Source: Alphaproteobacteria bacterium
GTDB taxonomy: Bacteria > Pseudomonadota > Alphaproteobacteria > SP197
Reading direction: 5' to 3'
DNA length: 44,733 nt
NCBI GenBank assembly: GCA_016869675.1
Contig: VGDP01000025.1
Coordinates: forward strand, 1 to 44,733
A program made the translations under genes and the position numbers. Shown in pieces: positions 33,034 through 42,100 of the stretch (its first letter is position 1; the number at the start of each line of letters is the position of its first letter). The notes below the pieces were generated by a model. It was not told the origin of the DNA. It ran no database searches and saw nothing but the letters and a program-made list of their open reading frames with translations.

Positions 33034-35109
33034 ATGCGGATTTTCCTGGCCGATCTCTGCTATTTGCACGACTGGGACAACAACCAGCCGGTGCCGCTCA
33101 ACATCGGCTATATCGCGGCCTATCTGAAGCGCGAGCGTCCTGGAGACGAGCTCGAGCTATTCAAAGATCCCCGCGACCTGTTGCGTAGGCTGGGCGAGGC
33201 GCCACCCGATATCCTGGCGATGAGCCACTACGACTGGAACGCCAATCTCAATATTCCCATGCTCGCCCACGCCAAGAGCGTGCGGCCCGGAATCGTGAAC
33301 GTGATGGGCGGGCCGAATTTCCAGGCGGGCGACAAAGCCTGGATGACGGAATTCTTCGCCAAGCGGCCGGAACTCGACCTCTATATCAGCGGCGAGGGCG
33401 AAGCGAGCTTCACCAAGCTCGTGCACCTTATCGAGGCCCATGGCGGCGTCGCGGCGATACCGCTTGAGGAACGCCTGTCCTCCTTCTACGCCTTCGATAT
33501 GGCGAGCGGCACCGTGATCCACAATCCCGGGAAGCCGCAGCCGCGTCTCGACCTGAGCACCGTACCTTCGCCCTACCTGAACGGCATGATGGACCCGTTC
33601 CTCAACGATATGCGCTTGGCGCCCATCATCGAGACCAATCGCGGCTGCCCGTACTCCTGCACCTATTGCTGTTGGGGGCAGGCAACCCAATCCAAGGTGA
33701 ACAAGTTCCCGTTGGAAACGGTGACGGAGGAAATCCGCTACGCTGCGCGGGTTAGCAAAAATCCGACCGGATTTTTTTACGTCGCCGACGGCAATTTCGG
33801 GATCTACGAACGCGATCTGGACATCGCCAAGACGATGCAGGAATGCGCGGACGCCCATGGGGCGCCCAAGCGCGTGTTCATCTATTTCGCCAAGAACACG
33901 AACGAAAAGGTGATTCGCATCGCCGAGACGTTGCGAAGCGTCACCTCGATGTCGATGTCGAAGCAGACGCTCAATTCGGCGGCGCTCGAAAACGTCAAAC
34001 GCAAGAACATCCCGATCGCCCAGTACGACCAGCTTCGCAAGGAGTGCGAGAAGCGCGGGATCGAGACGTTCTGCGAGCTGATCTACAGCCTTGCCGGGGA
34101 AAGCGACGAGAGCTTCATCGACGGCGTCATCGAAACCATTCGCGAGGGCCAGCGGGTGACGATGTATCCGCAGCTTTTGATCGCGGGCGCCGAATCAAGC
34201 GCTCCCGAGTACCGGAAGAAGTTCGGTCTCAAGACCGCGTTTCGTATCATTCCGCGATATGTCAGCAGTTACGGCGACATTCACTCGATGGAGTACGAGG
34301 AGATCGTCGTCGAGCACAACGAGATGACCCGCGAGGGGTTCTGGCGCATTCGCCTGTTCCAGTTCCTCGTGACGCTCCTGTCCAGCCAGTCGTTCGCCGA
34401 GTTCAATCGGGCGCTTTCCCGTGCTGGACTCGACTACGGAAGCCTCGCCAAGCTGGTCGCGGGTGACCGCGCCCGCTGGACGCCCGGCCTGGCCGCCCTC
34501 ATCGACGGCTTCCTCGCGGCGGCGCGAGCCGAACTCATCGAGCGCGAGGACGTGAAGCTTCGCTTCACCGCGGAAGACATCGCCGGCGTGCAGAAGCACC
34601 AGTTGGCGCTCATCCCGTATTTCTTCGCGACGTTGGTCGCCCACCGCACCATGCTGGATGACGTAAGGCGCTACCTTGAATCCCTCATCGCCGGCGATTT
34701 CGACGACCGGACCGATCCCGAGGCGCGGAACGAATTGCGTGCGTGCCTCGGCGTCGCCTTTGACAGGATCGTCTGCTACGACCCGCTCGTGCCCGAGAAG
34801 ACCGTCGCCTACGAATACGATTTCGACGCTTGGCTCGCCGCGGATCCGTCCGAGCCCTTGTCGGCCTACCGGACACCCCAGCCGGTCTATTGCGTCTACA
34901 CGCTCGAAAAGAACATCGTCGAACAGCTCGACCGGGCGCGGAAGATCACGGACATGCCCACCGAGGTGATTTACCGTGTGCGCACGAACATCATCGGAGC
35001 GTTGGGAGATCGCGTGTTCGCCTACCGCCGCATGACCGCCGCGGCGGCGGAACGCGACGGGAAGGCAGGCGAAAACCGCGCCCACGCCGATATGGCGGTC
35101 CGACTCTGA
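33034..35109 (+). CDS. Radical SAM protein with B12-binding-like N-terminus
   Basis: A 691-residue protein. Residues ~1-130 have the B12-binding-type fold seen in this radical SAM class (MRIFLADLCY...PLNIGYIAAYLK, NVMGGPNFQAGD, YISGEGEASF), but no DxHxxG cobalamin motif. The [4Fe-4S] motif is C205-x3-C209-x2-C212 (CPYSCTYCCWG). FFYVADGNFGIYERD and SKQTLNSAALENVKRKNIP follow. A C-terminal extension of ~250 residues (from ~440) resembles nothing I recognise. Such enzymes do difficult methylations, epimerisations or rearrangements on sugars or lipids. GGAG lies 8 bases before ATG 33034, and it probably opens the second operon. Confidence 0.85.
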   Translation: MRIFLADLCYLHDWDNNQPVPLNIGYIAAYLKRERPGDELELFKDPRDLLRRLGEAPPDILAMSHYDWNANLNIPMLAHAKSVRPGIVNVMGGPNFQAGDKAWMTEFFAKRPELDLYISGEGEASFTKLVHLIEAHGGVAAIPLEERLSSFYAFDMASGTVIHNPGKPQPRLDLSTVPSPYLNGMMDPFLNDMRLAPIIETNRGCPYSCTYCCWGQATQSKVNKFPLETVTEEIRYAARVSKNPTGFFYVADGNFGIYERDLDIAKTMQECADAHGAPKRVFIYFAKNTNEKVIRIAETLRSVTSMSMSKQTLNSAALENVKRKNIPIAQYDQLRKECEKRGIETFCELIYSLAGESDESFIDGVIETIREGQRVTMYPQLLIAGAESSAPEYRKKFGLKTAFRIIPRYVSSYGDIHSMEYEEIVVEHNEMTREGFWRIRLFQFLVTLLSSQSFAEFNRALSRAGLDYGSLAKLVAGDRARWTPGLAALIDGFLAAARAELIEREDVKLRFTAEDIAGVQKHQLALIPYFFATLVAHRTMLDDVRRYLESLIAGDFDDRTDPEARNELRACLGVAFDRIVCYDPLVPEKTVAYEYDFDAWLAADPSEPLSAYRTPQPVYCVYTLEKNIVEQLDRARKITDMPTEVIYRVRTNIIGALGDRVFAYRRMTAAAAERDGKAGENRAHADMAVRL

Positions 35110-35134
35110 ACCCCGAGACCGCGGCGCCGGCCGC

Positions 35135-35818
35135 ATGACCCGATCCGTCCTCGTCATCGCCGCGCATCCCGACGACGAAATCCTGGGATGCGGCGGCACG
35201 TTGGCGCGCCACGCGCGCGCCGGAGACCGCGTGTCAATCCTTATCCTCGGCGAGGGCGCCACCTCGCGTGCCGACGCGAAGGCCGGCGATGTCGCGAACC
35301 TGCGCGACGCGGCCGAGCGCGCCGCAAGAATCCTGGGCGCGTCGGCGCCGCGCTTCGCCGGCCTGTCCGATAACCGGCTGGACACCGTGGCGCTACTCGA
35401 CGTCGTCAAGTGCATCGAGGAGGAAGTGGCGGCGAGGAATCCCGCCGTCGTCTACACCCATCACGGCGGCGACTTGAACATCGATCACCGCATCGCGCAC
35501 CAGGCGGTCCTCACGGCGTGCCGGCCATTGCCGGGGTCGGCTGTGCGCTCGATCTACGCCTACGAGACGCCGAGCAGCACCGAGTGGAGCGACGTGGCGA
35601 TCGACAGCGCTGGCTTCCGCCCGACGCGGTTCGTCGATATCGGCACGGATCTCGATGCCAAGCTGGCGGCGCTCGAGTGTTACGCCTCAGAATTGCGCGC
35701 CTTTCCCCACCCGCGTTCGAAGGCGGCCGTCACGGCGCTCGCCCAGTGGCGGGGCACGAGCGTCGGGCTTAGGGCCGCAGAGGCCTTCGTCGTCGTGCGC
35801 GATATCCAGACCCTGTAG
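35135..35818 (+). CDS. PIG-L family deacetylase (LmbE-like)
   Basis: A 227-residue zinc-dependent N-deacetylase. The metal motif AHPDDE is at 10-15 (H11, D13, D14), with HHGGDLNIDHR as the second metal/His motif. Typical substrates are N-acetylglucosaminyl compounds. It lies between the radical SAM gene and a putative glycosyltransferase and may deacetylate an N-acetyl amino sugar of the glycan. The ATG at 35135 follows a 25-base gap. No signal peptide is seen, so it acts in the cytoplasm. Confidence 0.9.
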   Translation: MTRSVLVIAAHPDDEILGCGGTLARHARAGDRVSILILGEGATSRADAKAGDVANLRDAAERAARILGASAPRFAGLSDNRLDTVALLDVVKCIEEEVAARNPAVVYTHHGGDLNIDHRIAHQAVLTACRPLPGSAVRSIYAYETPSSTEWSDVAIDSAGFRPTRFVDIGTDLDAKLAALECYASELRAFPHPRSKAAVTALAQWRGTSVGLRAAEAFVVVRDIQTL

Positions 35819-35918
35819 AACATCCGCCGATCGGCAACCGGTTCTGTCTTTCGCCTTTCCATTCGATGCCGACTCCGGCCGTCTTTCGGACGACTGGCGC
35901 GCACGCGTCGGCTGGCCG

Positions 35919-37421
35919 GTGCGGCTCGCGGACACCCACGAGGCCGGCTGCGCCGCGTGGCGGGGATTTTGGGCGGTCGCGGAGGGCTGCGCGGCGGATC
36001 GACGCGATGTCCTGCTGTTGGGCGGCGCGCGGGTCGTCTCGCAAGGTCTCGCGATCGCCGAGGCGGCAGCGGTGGCGGAAGCAGCGGCGGGGCACGGCTG
36101 GACCGTGCTGGGTGGCCCGCCAGCACTGCGCTTTCTGGTTTCGCGACAAGGTGGCGACACGCCGCCCGAGAAGCATGCGCCCACGCCGTTCAAGAGCGGG
36201 GCCCGGCCCGTCTGGGCGGCGCCGCAACGGCTTGCGCGGGCGCTCCTGCTTACCCCGCCCACGGCGTGGCTCAAACTCCTATCGGCTCCCGACGGCGTGG
36301 CGCTCAGCCACAATGCCGCCATGCACGCCTACGCGCACGAGAACAGATGCGCCGTCCGCTTCCTTCACTGCGACGAGCTCATGCGCGAGGCGTGGTCGCG
36401 GACGGATAGCACGGCCGCGCCGCCGCCTTGGATCCAAGACACGGCGGAGCAGCTCGCAAAGGCGATAGCCTCGGGGCGCAGCCTGGGTCCGGAGATGGCA
36501 CGACGGTACATGGCGCTCGCCGTGCCCTTCGCGCGCGAACAGCTCGGCCTCGCGCATGCGACGCTCGACGCCGCCCGTCGCCTGCCCGACCTGCCCAAGG
36601 ACGCCTGGATAGGCGGACAGCTGACGGCACGCTACCTGGCCACCGAGATTCGACGCCGGGGCGGACACGTGACGGCCTTCGAGCACGGCTGGGGTGCGTC
36701 GTGCGAGCGTGCCCAGGAAATCACCGCCTACGCCGAATTCGGCGTGGCCGACCGCTACGTGGCGCTAACGCCGGAAAGCGCGCGGCGCCATAGCGGCTCG
36801 GCCGCGCACGTCATCGCGAGTCCCCAGCGGCGCATCGAGTTCCTCGCCGGCGCGGGCGATTTGGACGCGCGCCGGTTGCCCCTCGCACGTACGCGGGCGC
36901 CGGGCGCACGCCCTCGCGTTGTCTATGCGCCAACCATCATTGCGGGCTGGCGCCAGTTCGTTCCGCCTCTCCTTCCCGATCCCGTGCACCTCGATTGGCA
37001 ATCCCGCCTGTCCGAGGCGCTCATGGCCATGCCCATCAACTTCGTGTGCCGCCCCCATCCGGAGGGCATCTTCCGCGGCAAGCCCCATCCGCTGTGCGCG
37101 CTTCTCGACACCTCGGAGAACACTTTCGAGCGCCTCATGGGCGAAACCGATGTCTTCGTCTTCGACTTCCAGCAATCGACGACGTTCGGTCGCGCGCTGT
37201 GTTCGGACCGGCCGATCGTCCTCGTGGATTTCGGTCTCAAGGCATGGAACGAGGACATGGATACCGCCATACGCAGGCGCTGCCGCGTCGTCGCCGCGCG
37301 TTTCGACGAGCGCAACCGGCCCCACATCGACGCGGCGGCGCTCAAAGATGCGGTGCTGTCCCGGCCGGGCGAGCGCATGGACGCCACGTTTTTTCGCACC
37401 CTTCTGCTGGGCAAGGCATGA
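35919..37421 (+). CDS. Putative glycosyltransferase/capsule-type protein, start uncertain
   Basis: The frame ending at 37421 codes for ~500 residues. Its C-terminus has VVYAPTIIAGWRQFVPPL, FVCRPHPEGIF and VFDFQQSTTFGRALCSDRPIVLVDFG, resembling the donor-site half of CDP-glycerol/capsule GT-B transferases. GTG 35919 is the first usual start after the deacetylase stop, but protein-like sequence (SFAFPFDADSGRLSDDW) runs back to about 35844, where only a CTG is in frame; the nearest upstream ATG (35655) lies deep in the deacetylase gene. A CTG start or a missed base is possible. The next gene begins 13 bases after its stop. Acceptor and donor are unknown. Confidence 0.6.
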   Translation: MRLADTHEAGCAAWRGFWAVAEGCAADRRDVLLLGGARVVSQGLAIAEAAAVAEAAAGHGWTVLGGPPALRFLVSRQGGDTPPEKHAPTPFKSGARPVWAAPQRLARALLLTPPTAWLKLLSAPDGVALSHNAAMHAYAHENRCAVRFLHCDELMREAWSRTDSTAAPPPWIQDTAEQLAKAIASGRSLGPEMARRYMALAVPFAREQLGLAHATLDAARRLPDLPKDAWIGGQLTARYLATEIRRRGGHVTAFEHGWGASCERAQEITAYAEFGVADRYVALTPESARRHSGSAAHVIASPQRRIEFLAGAGDLDARRLPLARTRAPGARPRVVYAPTIIAGWRQFVPPLLPDPVHLDWQSRLSEALMAMPINFVCRPHPEGIFRGKPHPLCALLDTSENTFERLMGETDVFVFDFQQSTTFGRALCSDRPIVLVDFGLKAWNEDMDTAIRRRCRVVAARFDERNRPHIDAAALKDAVLSRPGERMDATFFRTLLLGKA

Positions 37422-37434
37422 AGTCGGAACGGCC

Positions 37435-38226
37435 ATGACGGAATTCGGCGCCCATCTCGTGACTCGCAGCGGCCTTGCCGCCGCGCTCGCCGCCGCGGGC
37501 ATCGCGCCGGGCGATGTGATCTGTGTTCACGCGGCGATGGGCCGGCTCGGCTATGTCTGCGGCGGCGCACGGACCGTCATCGAGGCGCTGATGGACGCCA
37601 TCGGCGCCGAGGGCACGCTCATGATGCCCGCCTACACGCGCGATACCGTCGATCCGCGCGAATGGCGCTACCCACCCGCGCCCGCCGCATGGCTCGACGC
37701 GCTGGTCGCGGAGACGCCCGCTTATGATCCGGTACGCACGCCCACCCAGAGCGTGGGTGCGGTGGCGGAGCTCTTTCGCAGCTACCCCGGTGTCCGGCGC
37801 AGCAGACATCCCGTGTCCTCGGTCGCGGCCGCGGGTCCCAAAGCGGATGCGCTGGTCGCCGATGTTCCGCTCGACAACCGTTTCGGCGAGGACTCACCTT
37901 TCGGCCGCCTGGTGCGACTGGGCGGCAAGGCCGTCATGCTCGGCGCGCCCTACGAAACCATGTCGCTTCTTCACCTGAGCCAGTATCGCGTCGGCTGGTC
38001 TGAGCCGGAGACGAAGTCCGCTTGCATGATGGTCAACGGCGAGAGGCGCTGGGTCAATTTTTCGGATGTCCGCTTCCCTCACGACTGGGCGCGCGCGTGC
38101 GTCGACGACATGCTGCGCGACGGGCTTGCGGTTCGGCACACGCTGGTCGAGACGTATCTGCTTGTCGTCGACGCCGCAGCGGCGGTCGATTTTACCGTCG
38201 CCTGGCGGCGCCAGAGGCGCGTGTAG
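37435..38226 (+). CDS. AAC(3)-family N-acetyltransferase
   Basis: A 263-residue member of the aminoglycoside 3-N-acetyltransferase (AAC(3)/YokD) family: VICVHAAMGRLGYVCGGARTV at ~28-48, GTLMMPAYT, RSRHPVSSVAAAGPKAD and FGEDSPFGRLVRLGGKAVMLGAP are the conserved blocks. In glycan clusters this fold acetylates amino sugars rather than antibiotics, so the location argues against a resistance role. The start at ATG 37435 follows a 13-base gap. It is one of four probable acetylating enzymes in the window. Confidence 0.85.
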   Translation: MTEFGAHLVTRSGLAAALAAAGIAPGDVICVHAAMGRLGYVCGGARTVIEALMDAIGAEGTLMMPAYTRDTVDPREWRYPPAPAAWLDALVAETPAYDPVRTPTQSVGAVAELFRSYPGVRRSRHPVSSVAAAGPKADALVADVPLDNRFGEDSPFGRLVRLGGKAVMLGAPYETMSLLHLSQYRVGWSEPETKSACMMVNGERRWVNFSDVRFPHDWARACVDDMLRDGLAVRHTLVETYLLVVDAAAAVDFTVAWRRQRRV

Positions 38227-38235
38227 GATCGGTCC

Positions 38236-40074
38236 ATGATCGGCCTGTTCGGTCTCTATCGACCCGATCCGCGCTTGCCCGCGGATGCGAGCGCCATGGC
38301 CGCGACGCTGCCGGAGGGATACGCGGTGGCCCGGCACGAGCAGGGCGGCGCGGCGTTGTGCCGCGCGGCCCATCCGCACGACGGCGCGGGCTATGCCGAG
38401 TCCGCGGACGGACGCTTCGCCGCCATCGCGCTGGGCGAGATCTTCGGCGCGGGCGGACCTGAGGCCGAACCCAGTCTCGCGGCGCGCGCCGTGGCGCTGG
38501 CGGCATCGGGGCGACTTCGCGACATCGCCCAATGGAACGGGTTGTTCAGCCTGGCGATCCACGACCGTGCCCAGCATCGCCTGACCCTCGCGACCGACCG
38601 GCATGCTAGTTTTCCGATCCATGTGTGGCGATCGGGCGGCGAGCTGGTGTTCGCCGGCCAGATCCGGACGCTCCTGGGCGATGCGCGCGTGCCGCGCCGC
38701 GCGGAACCCGGCGCCATCGCGCAGCTGTTCACCACCCAGCGCACCTTCGGCCGCGCGACGCCGATCGCGGGCATCGAGGCGCTGCCCGCCGGCTGCCTGT
38801 TCGCCTTCGACGGCCGGAACGCCGAGGACCTGCGCCACTGGACCCTCGCCTGGCGAAAGCCGGATTTCACGGAGGCCGAAGGGGCGACGCTCCTGGCGGC
38901 GGCGCTGCGGCGCGCCGCGACAAGGCAAACGGCCGGGCGCGATATCGGTCTCTTGCTCTCGGGCGGCATCGACAGCCGCCTGATCCTGGCGGCGGCGCCC
39001 CGGGGGGCGATGAGCACCTGGACCACGGCGAGCTTCGAGGACAATCCCGAGCTTGCCAACGCGCGTGCGCTCGCGAACGCCCTTGGCGCCGCGCACCATG
39101 CCCTCATCGTGCCCCCGCCCGACACGCTTCCGGTTCTCGAGCGCACCGTCGTCGATTCGAACGGCCTCTATCCCGCATCGACCCCCATGTCGGCGTTCCT
39201 GCCGCGGGTGGGAGCGGCGTGCCGCACGATCCTCACCGGCCATGGCCTCGATTTCACGCTGCGCGGCTATTACCTGCCGGCGCGCTTCGTGGAGATCATG
39301 GGTTCGCGCACGCGCTTGCCGATGCTGCGCCCGATTCCCGGGCGCCCCACGGGCGCGGACGTGCTGCGCTCGCTTCGCCAAGGCCCGCCGCTCGCCACCG
39401 TGGAGCGCATCGCCGCGCCCGGCTGGCGCGACGCGTGGTGGTCGAGCCAGGCGCGCGCGCTCGACGACACGCTCAAGCCCTGGCTCGAATCGGCCGAGCC
39501 TTATGACGCATGGGACGCCTTCATTCTCCACGCGCTGTCCAAGCACTACGCCTTCACCGGCATGATGGCGACGCGCGCGGTCGGCAATCTCCGCATGCCC
39601 GCCTTCGACAACGAGGTGTTCGACATCTATCTGCGCATGCCGCCTGCGTGGCGCTGCAGCGCTCGCATGGTGAAGCGCGCCTTGGTCCTCCTTTCGCCGG
39701 CGGCCGGCGCCATGGCGCAGGCCAATACCGGATTCCGCGCGGATCTCGATCCCAGGCTTGAAATCGGCGCCCTCCTGGGTCGCGCGGCACTTCGCCGCCT
39801 GGGCCTCGCTAAGCGCGCGGCGACGCCCACCAGCTATCACTCGGCGGGCTCGTGGCAGAACATTCCGAGCCTTTACAAGGACGAACCGGGACACAGGCGG
39901 CGCTTCGTCGAGATCAAGGGACGCCTGGACGCGCTGACCTTGGGCGTGCTGGATGCGGGCGCGCTCGCGCGTTGCATCGACGAGCATCTGGAGGGCCACG
40001 CCAAGCACACCAAGCTTCTGCGCCAGTTGCTGACGCACGACGCCTGGGTGCGCGAGTTCGGGATCGCCGCGTGA
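38236..40074 (+). CDS. Asparagine-synthase-like amidotransferase without Cys2
   Basis: A 612-residue AsnB-fold protein. The C-terminal synthetase domain has the PP-loop SGGIDS at 242-247 and later helices of the family. The N-terminal glutaminase domain is present (NGLFSLAIHDRAQHRLTLATDR at ~101-122), but the sequence begins MIGLFG instead of MCGI, so the catalytic Cys2 is absent and it should not hydrolyse glutamine. It might use ammonia or another amine to form an amide on a uronic acid, or adenylate a carboxyl. AGGA lies 7 bases before ATG 38236. It overlaps the next gene by GTGA. Confidence 0.82.
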   Translation: MIGLFGLYRPDPRLPADASAMAATLPEGYAVARHEQGGAALCRAAHPHDGAGYAESADGRFAAIALGEIFGAGGPEAEPSLAARAVALAASGRLRDIAQWNGLFSLAIHDRAQHRLTLATDRHASFPIHVWRSGGELVFAGQIRTLLGDARVPRRAEPGAIAQLFTTQRTFGRATPIAGIEALPAGCLFAFDGRNAEDLRHWTLAWRKPDFTEAEGATLLAAALRRAATRQTAGRDIGLLLSGGIDSRLILAAAPRGAMSTWTTASFEDNPELANARALANALGAAHHALIVPPPDTLPVLERTVVDSNGLYPASTPMSAFLPRVGAACRTILTGHGLDFTLRGYYLPARFVEIMGSRTRLPMLRPIPGRPTGADVLRSLRQGPPLATVERIAAPGWRDAWWSSQARALDDTLKPWLESAEPYDAWDAFILHALSKHYAFTGMMATRAVGNLRMPAFDNEVFDIYLRMPPAWRCSARMVKRALVLLSPAAGAMAQANTGFRADLDPRLEIGALLGRAALRRLGLAKRAATPTSYHSAGSWQNIPSLYKDEPGHRRRFVEIKGRLDALTLGVLDAGALARCIDEHLEGHAKHTKLLRQLLTHDAWVREFGIAA

Positions 40075-41375
40075 CCCGCCTCGCCTATCGTCTGTCGGTT
40101 TCGCCAGCGCTCGAGGCCTTCCGGCCCGAGATCGAACATGCCTGCGCCTTTCTCGAGCGCTGCCACCCGCTGGCGCGCGACGCAGGTGCATCCACGGTGC
40201 TTCACTACGGCCCCGGTGCGCCTGCGGGCGCCGTCCCTATTCCGAACCTGCTGTTTCCCAGTGGCGTGCGCCTGGACACGGATGGCGTCCATCCGATTCA
40301 CGGCGTGCTGGAACGCCACGCGGACCGGCAGGTCACGGGGCTTTTTTCGGCGCCATCCCAGGGGCCGGGCCTCGCCTATGACGCCCTCGGCCTCATCTTT
40401 CTTCTGCTGACGCGCTTGGAAGAGCGCGGCCATCCCGCCCGCGACCGCTATGGCCGGTTTCCGCGCGCGGCGGCCCTCGCCGTGCGGCGCACTGGTGCTG
40501 CCGGCCCGCTCGCCGACGAGGCGGCGCGCGACGTGGCCGCCGCCCTGTTCGGCCGGGCCGATCCGCCGCTCGCCACGTCCTATGCCGTCCATGTCACGCA
40601 TGACGTGGACCGCTTGCGCGGCTATCACCGGCTGCACGAGCCGTTGCGGCAAGCGGCTGGAGACCTCCTGAAACGCGGCCGCCCCGGGGCAGCGCTCAGG
40701 CGCCTTGTCGATGGCTACGCCGCCGGCGAACCATGGCGCTCCGTGCGCGCGATCATGGCGGCCAGCGAGTCCCGCGGGCTTAAGAGCCGGTTCTATTTCA
40801 TGGGGCCCAGCTATCACCCCATGGACAGTCCCTACGCGGCGAGTATGCCGCGCCTCCTGCGCGCGCTCGGCGACGAAATCGCGGAGCGCGGCCATGTCAT
40901 CGGCTTCCATCCAGGTTTCGAGACGCCCTCCGATCCCGGCACCTGGCAGGCTCAAAAAGCTGGGCTCGAACGGGCGCTCGGCCGATCGGTGACGGAAGGC
41001 CGCCAGCACGTGCTGCGCTACGCGGCCGAGGACACGCCCGATATCTGGAACGACGCCGGCATGGCGCTCGATGCGACTTTGGCGTGGCCGGAGGCAAGCG
41101 GATTCCGCAACGGCACCTGCCGGCGCCATGCCGCGTACAGCCTGCGCCGGCGCCGCACGCTGGCACTCGATCAGGTCGCGACGGCCGTCATGGACTTCGG
41201 CCTGTTTGGCGGCAAGTACCGCGACTTGAGCGTCGCCGACGCGCTCGCTGAGGCGAAGGCGGCCAACGCCCTCTGCCGCCGCCATGGCGGAACCTTCGCG
41301 ATCCTTCACCACACCGGCCAGATGCGCGCACCGCAGCGGACATTCTTCGAGCGCGTCCTGGAGTTCGCGGCGTGA
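40071..41375 (+). CDS. Polysaccharide-deacetylase-fold protein (DUF7033-like)
   Basis: A 434-residue protein. After a ~150-residue N-terminal domain, a NodB-like deacetylase domain begins with VHVTHDVDRL, giving the metal-binding Asp pair in HDVD, and continues with SRFYFMGPSYHPMD, GHVIGFHPGFET (the H-x3-H region) and TFAILHHTGQM. This architecture (an N-terminal domain plus polysaccharide deacetylase) is common in O-antigen clusters. The GTG start overlaps the previous stop. Probably removes N- or O-acetyl groups, though activity on this glycan is inferred. Confidence 0.75.
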   Translation: MTRLAYRLSVSPALEAFRPEIEHACAFLERCHPLARDAGASTVLHYGPGAPAGAVPIPNLLFPSGVRLDTDGVHPIHGVLERHADRQVTGLFSAPSQGPGLAYDALGLIFLLLTRLEERGHPARDRYGRFPRAAALAVRRTGAAGPLADEAARDVAAALFGRADPPLATSYAVHVTHDVDRLRGYHRLHEPLRQAAGDLLKRGRPGAALRRLVDGYAAGEPWRSVRAIMAASESRGLKSRFYFMGPSYHPMDSPYAASMPRLLRALGDEIAERGHVIGFHPGFETPSDPGTWQAQKAGLERALGRSVTEGRQHVLRYAAEDTPDIWNDAGMALDATLAWPEASGFRNGTCRRHAAYSLRRRRTLALDQVATAVMDFGLFGGKYRDLSVADALAEAKAANALCRRHGGTFAILHHTGQMRAPQRTFFERVLEFAA

Positions 41376-42100
41376 GCGCGGCGTTCGGCCTCGCCGCGTA
41401 CCGTGCGCTTCTCGGCGCGTTCCGCGACCGCGGCTATGCCGTGCGCGGATTTGCCGACGCCGCGCCCGCCCAGCGCCACCTGATCCTCCGCCATGATATC
41501 GACTATTCCCTCGACGCCGCCCTGCCCATGGCGGAGATGGAGGCGGAGTTGGGTTTCCATGCCGCGTACTTCGTCCTGGTTCGCAGTGCGTTCTACAATC
41601 CCGCGGCACCCGACGGCGCGCGCGTTCTCGCCCGGCTCGCCGCGCTCGGCCACGAGATCGGGCTGCATTTCGACGCCGCCCTTTACGAGAACGACGGGGG
41701 CGCGCTCGACGCGGCGGCGGCGCGCGAGTGCGCGCTCCTGGAACACATGACGGGCACGCCCGTCGCCACCATCAGCTTCCATCGGCCCGCGCCCGCGCTG
41801 CTCGGCCGATCGGGCGCCTTGGGCGGCCGGCGCCACGCTTATGAGCCGCGCTTCTTCACCGAGATGGGGTATTGCTCGGACTCGGGTGGCGCTTGGCACC
41901 GTGGCGCACCGCTGGACCATCCGGCGGTCGCTGACGGCCGAGCGCTACAGCTCCTGACGCATCCGATTTGGTGGCAAGATCCTCCCACGGAGCCCGCCAA
42001 GCGCCTCGCGCGTTTTCTCGCCGATCACGCCTGCCGTTTAGACCGGGAACTTGCCGCGCACTCCGCTGTGCACGCGGACACCAAGCGGAGGACGCCATGA
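41372..42100 (+). CDS. Second polysaccharide-deacetylase-like protein
   Basis: A 242-residue protein with the NodB-type motif LILRHDIDYSLDAALP (His-Asp-x-Asp) at ~37-52, FHAAYFVLVRSAFYN, and GHEIGLHFDAA (the H-x4-H pair) at ~93-103. It is much shorter than its neighbour and lacks the N-terminal domain. ISFHRPAP may carry a further active-site His. The GTG start overlaps the previous gene. These ~240-residue variants are frequently found next to WbqC or DegT genes in glycan loci; their substrate is unknown. Confidence 0.7.
   Translation: MSAAFGLAAYRALLGAFRDRGYAVRGFADAAPAQRHLILRHDIDYSLDAALPMAEMEAELGFHAAYFVLVRSAFYNPAAPDGARVLARLAALGHEIGLHFDAALYENDGGALDAAAARECALLEHMTGTPVATISFHRPAPALLGRSGALGGRRHAYEPRFFTEMGYCSDSGGAWHRGAPLDHPAVADGRALQLLTHPIWWQDPPTEPAKRLARFLADHACRLDRELAAHSAVHADTKRRTP

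Noticed and set aside
37435-38226. The AAC(3)-family gene as an aminoglycoside resistance determinant
   Set aside because: It is embedded in a sugar biosynthesis operon with no mobile element nearby; amino-sugar acetylation is the simpler explanation.
37894-40191. A 765-residue open frame on the minus strand
   Set aside because: It is opposite the asparagine-synthase-like gene and its neighbours, is Arg/Gly/Ala-rich and has no recognisable motif; long antisense frames are expected at this GC content.
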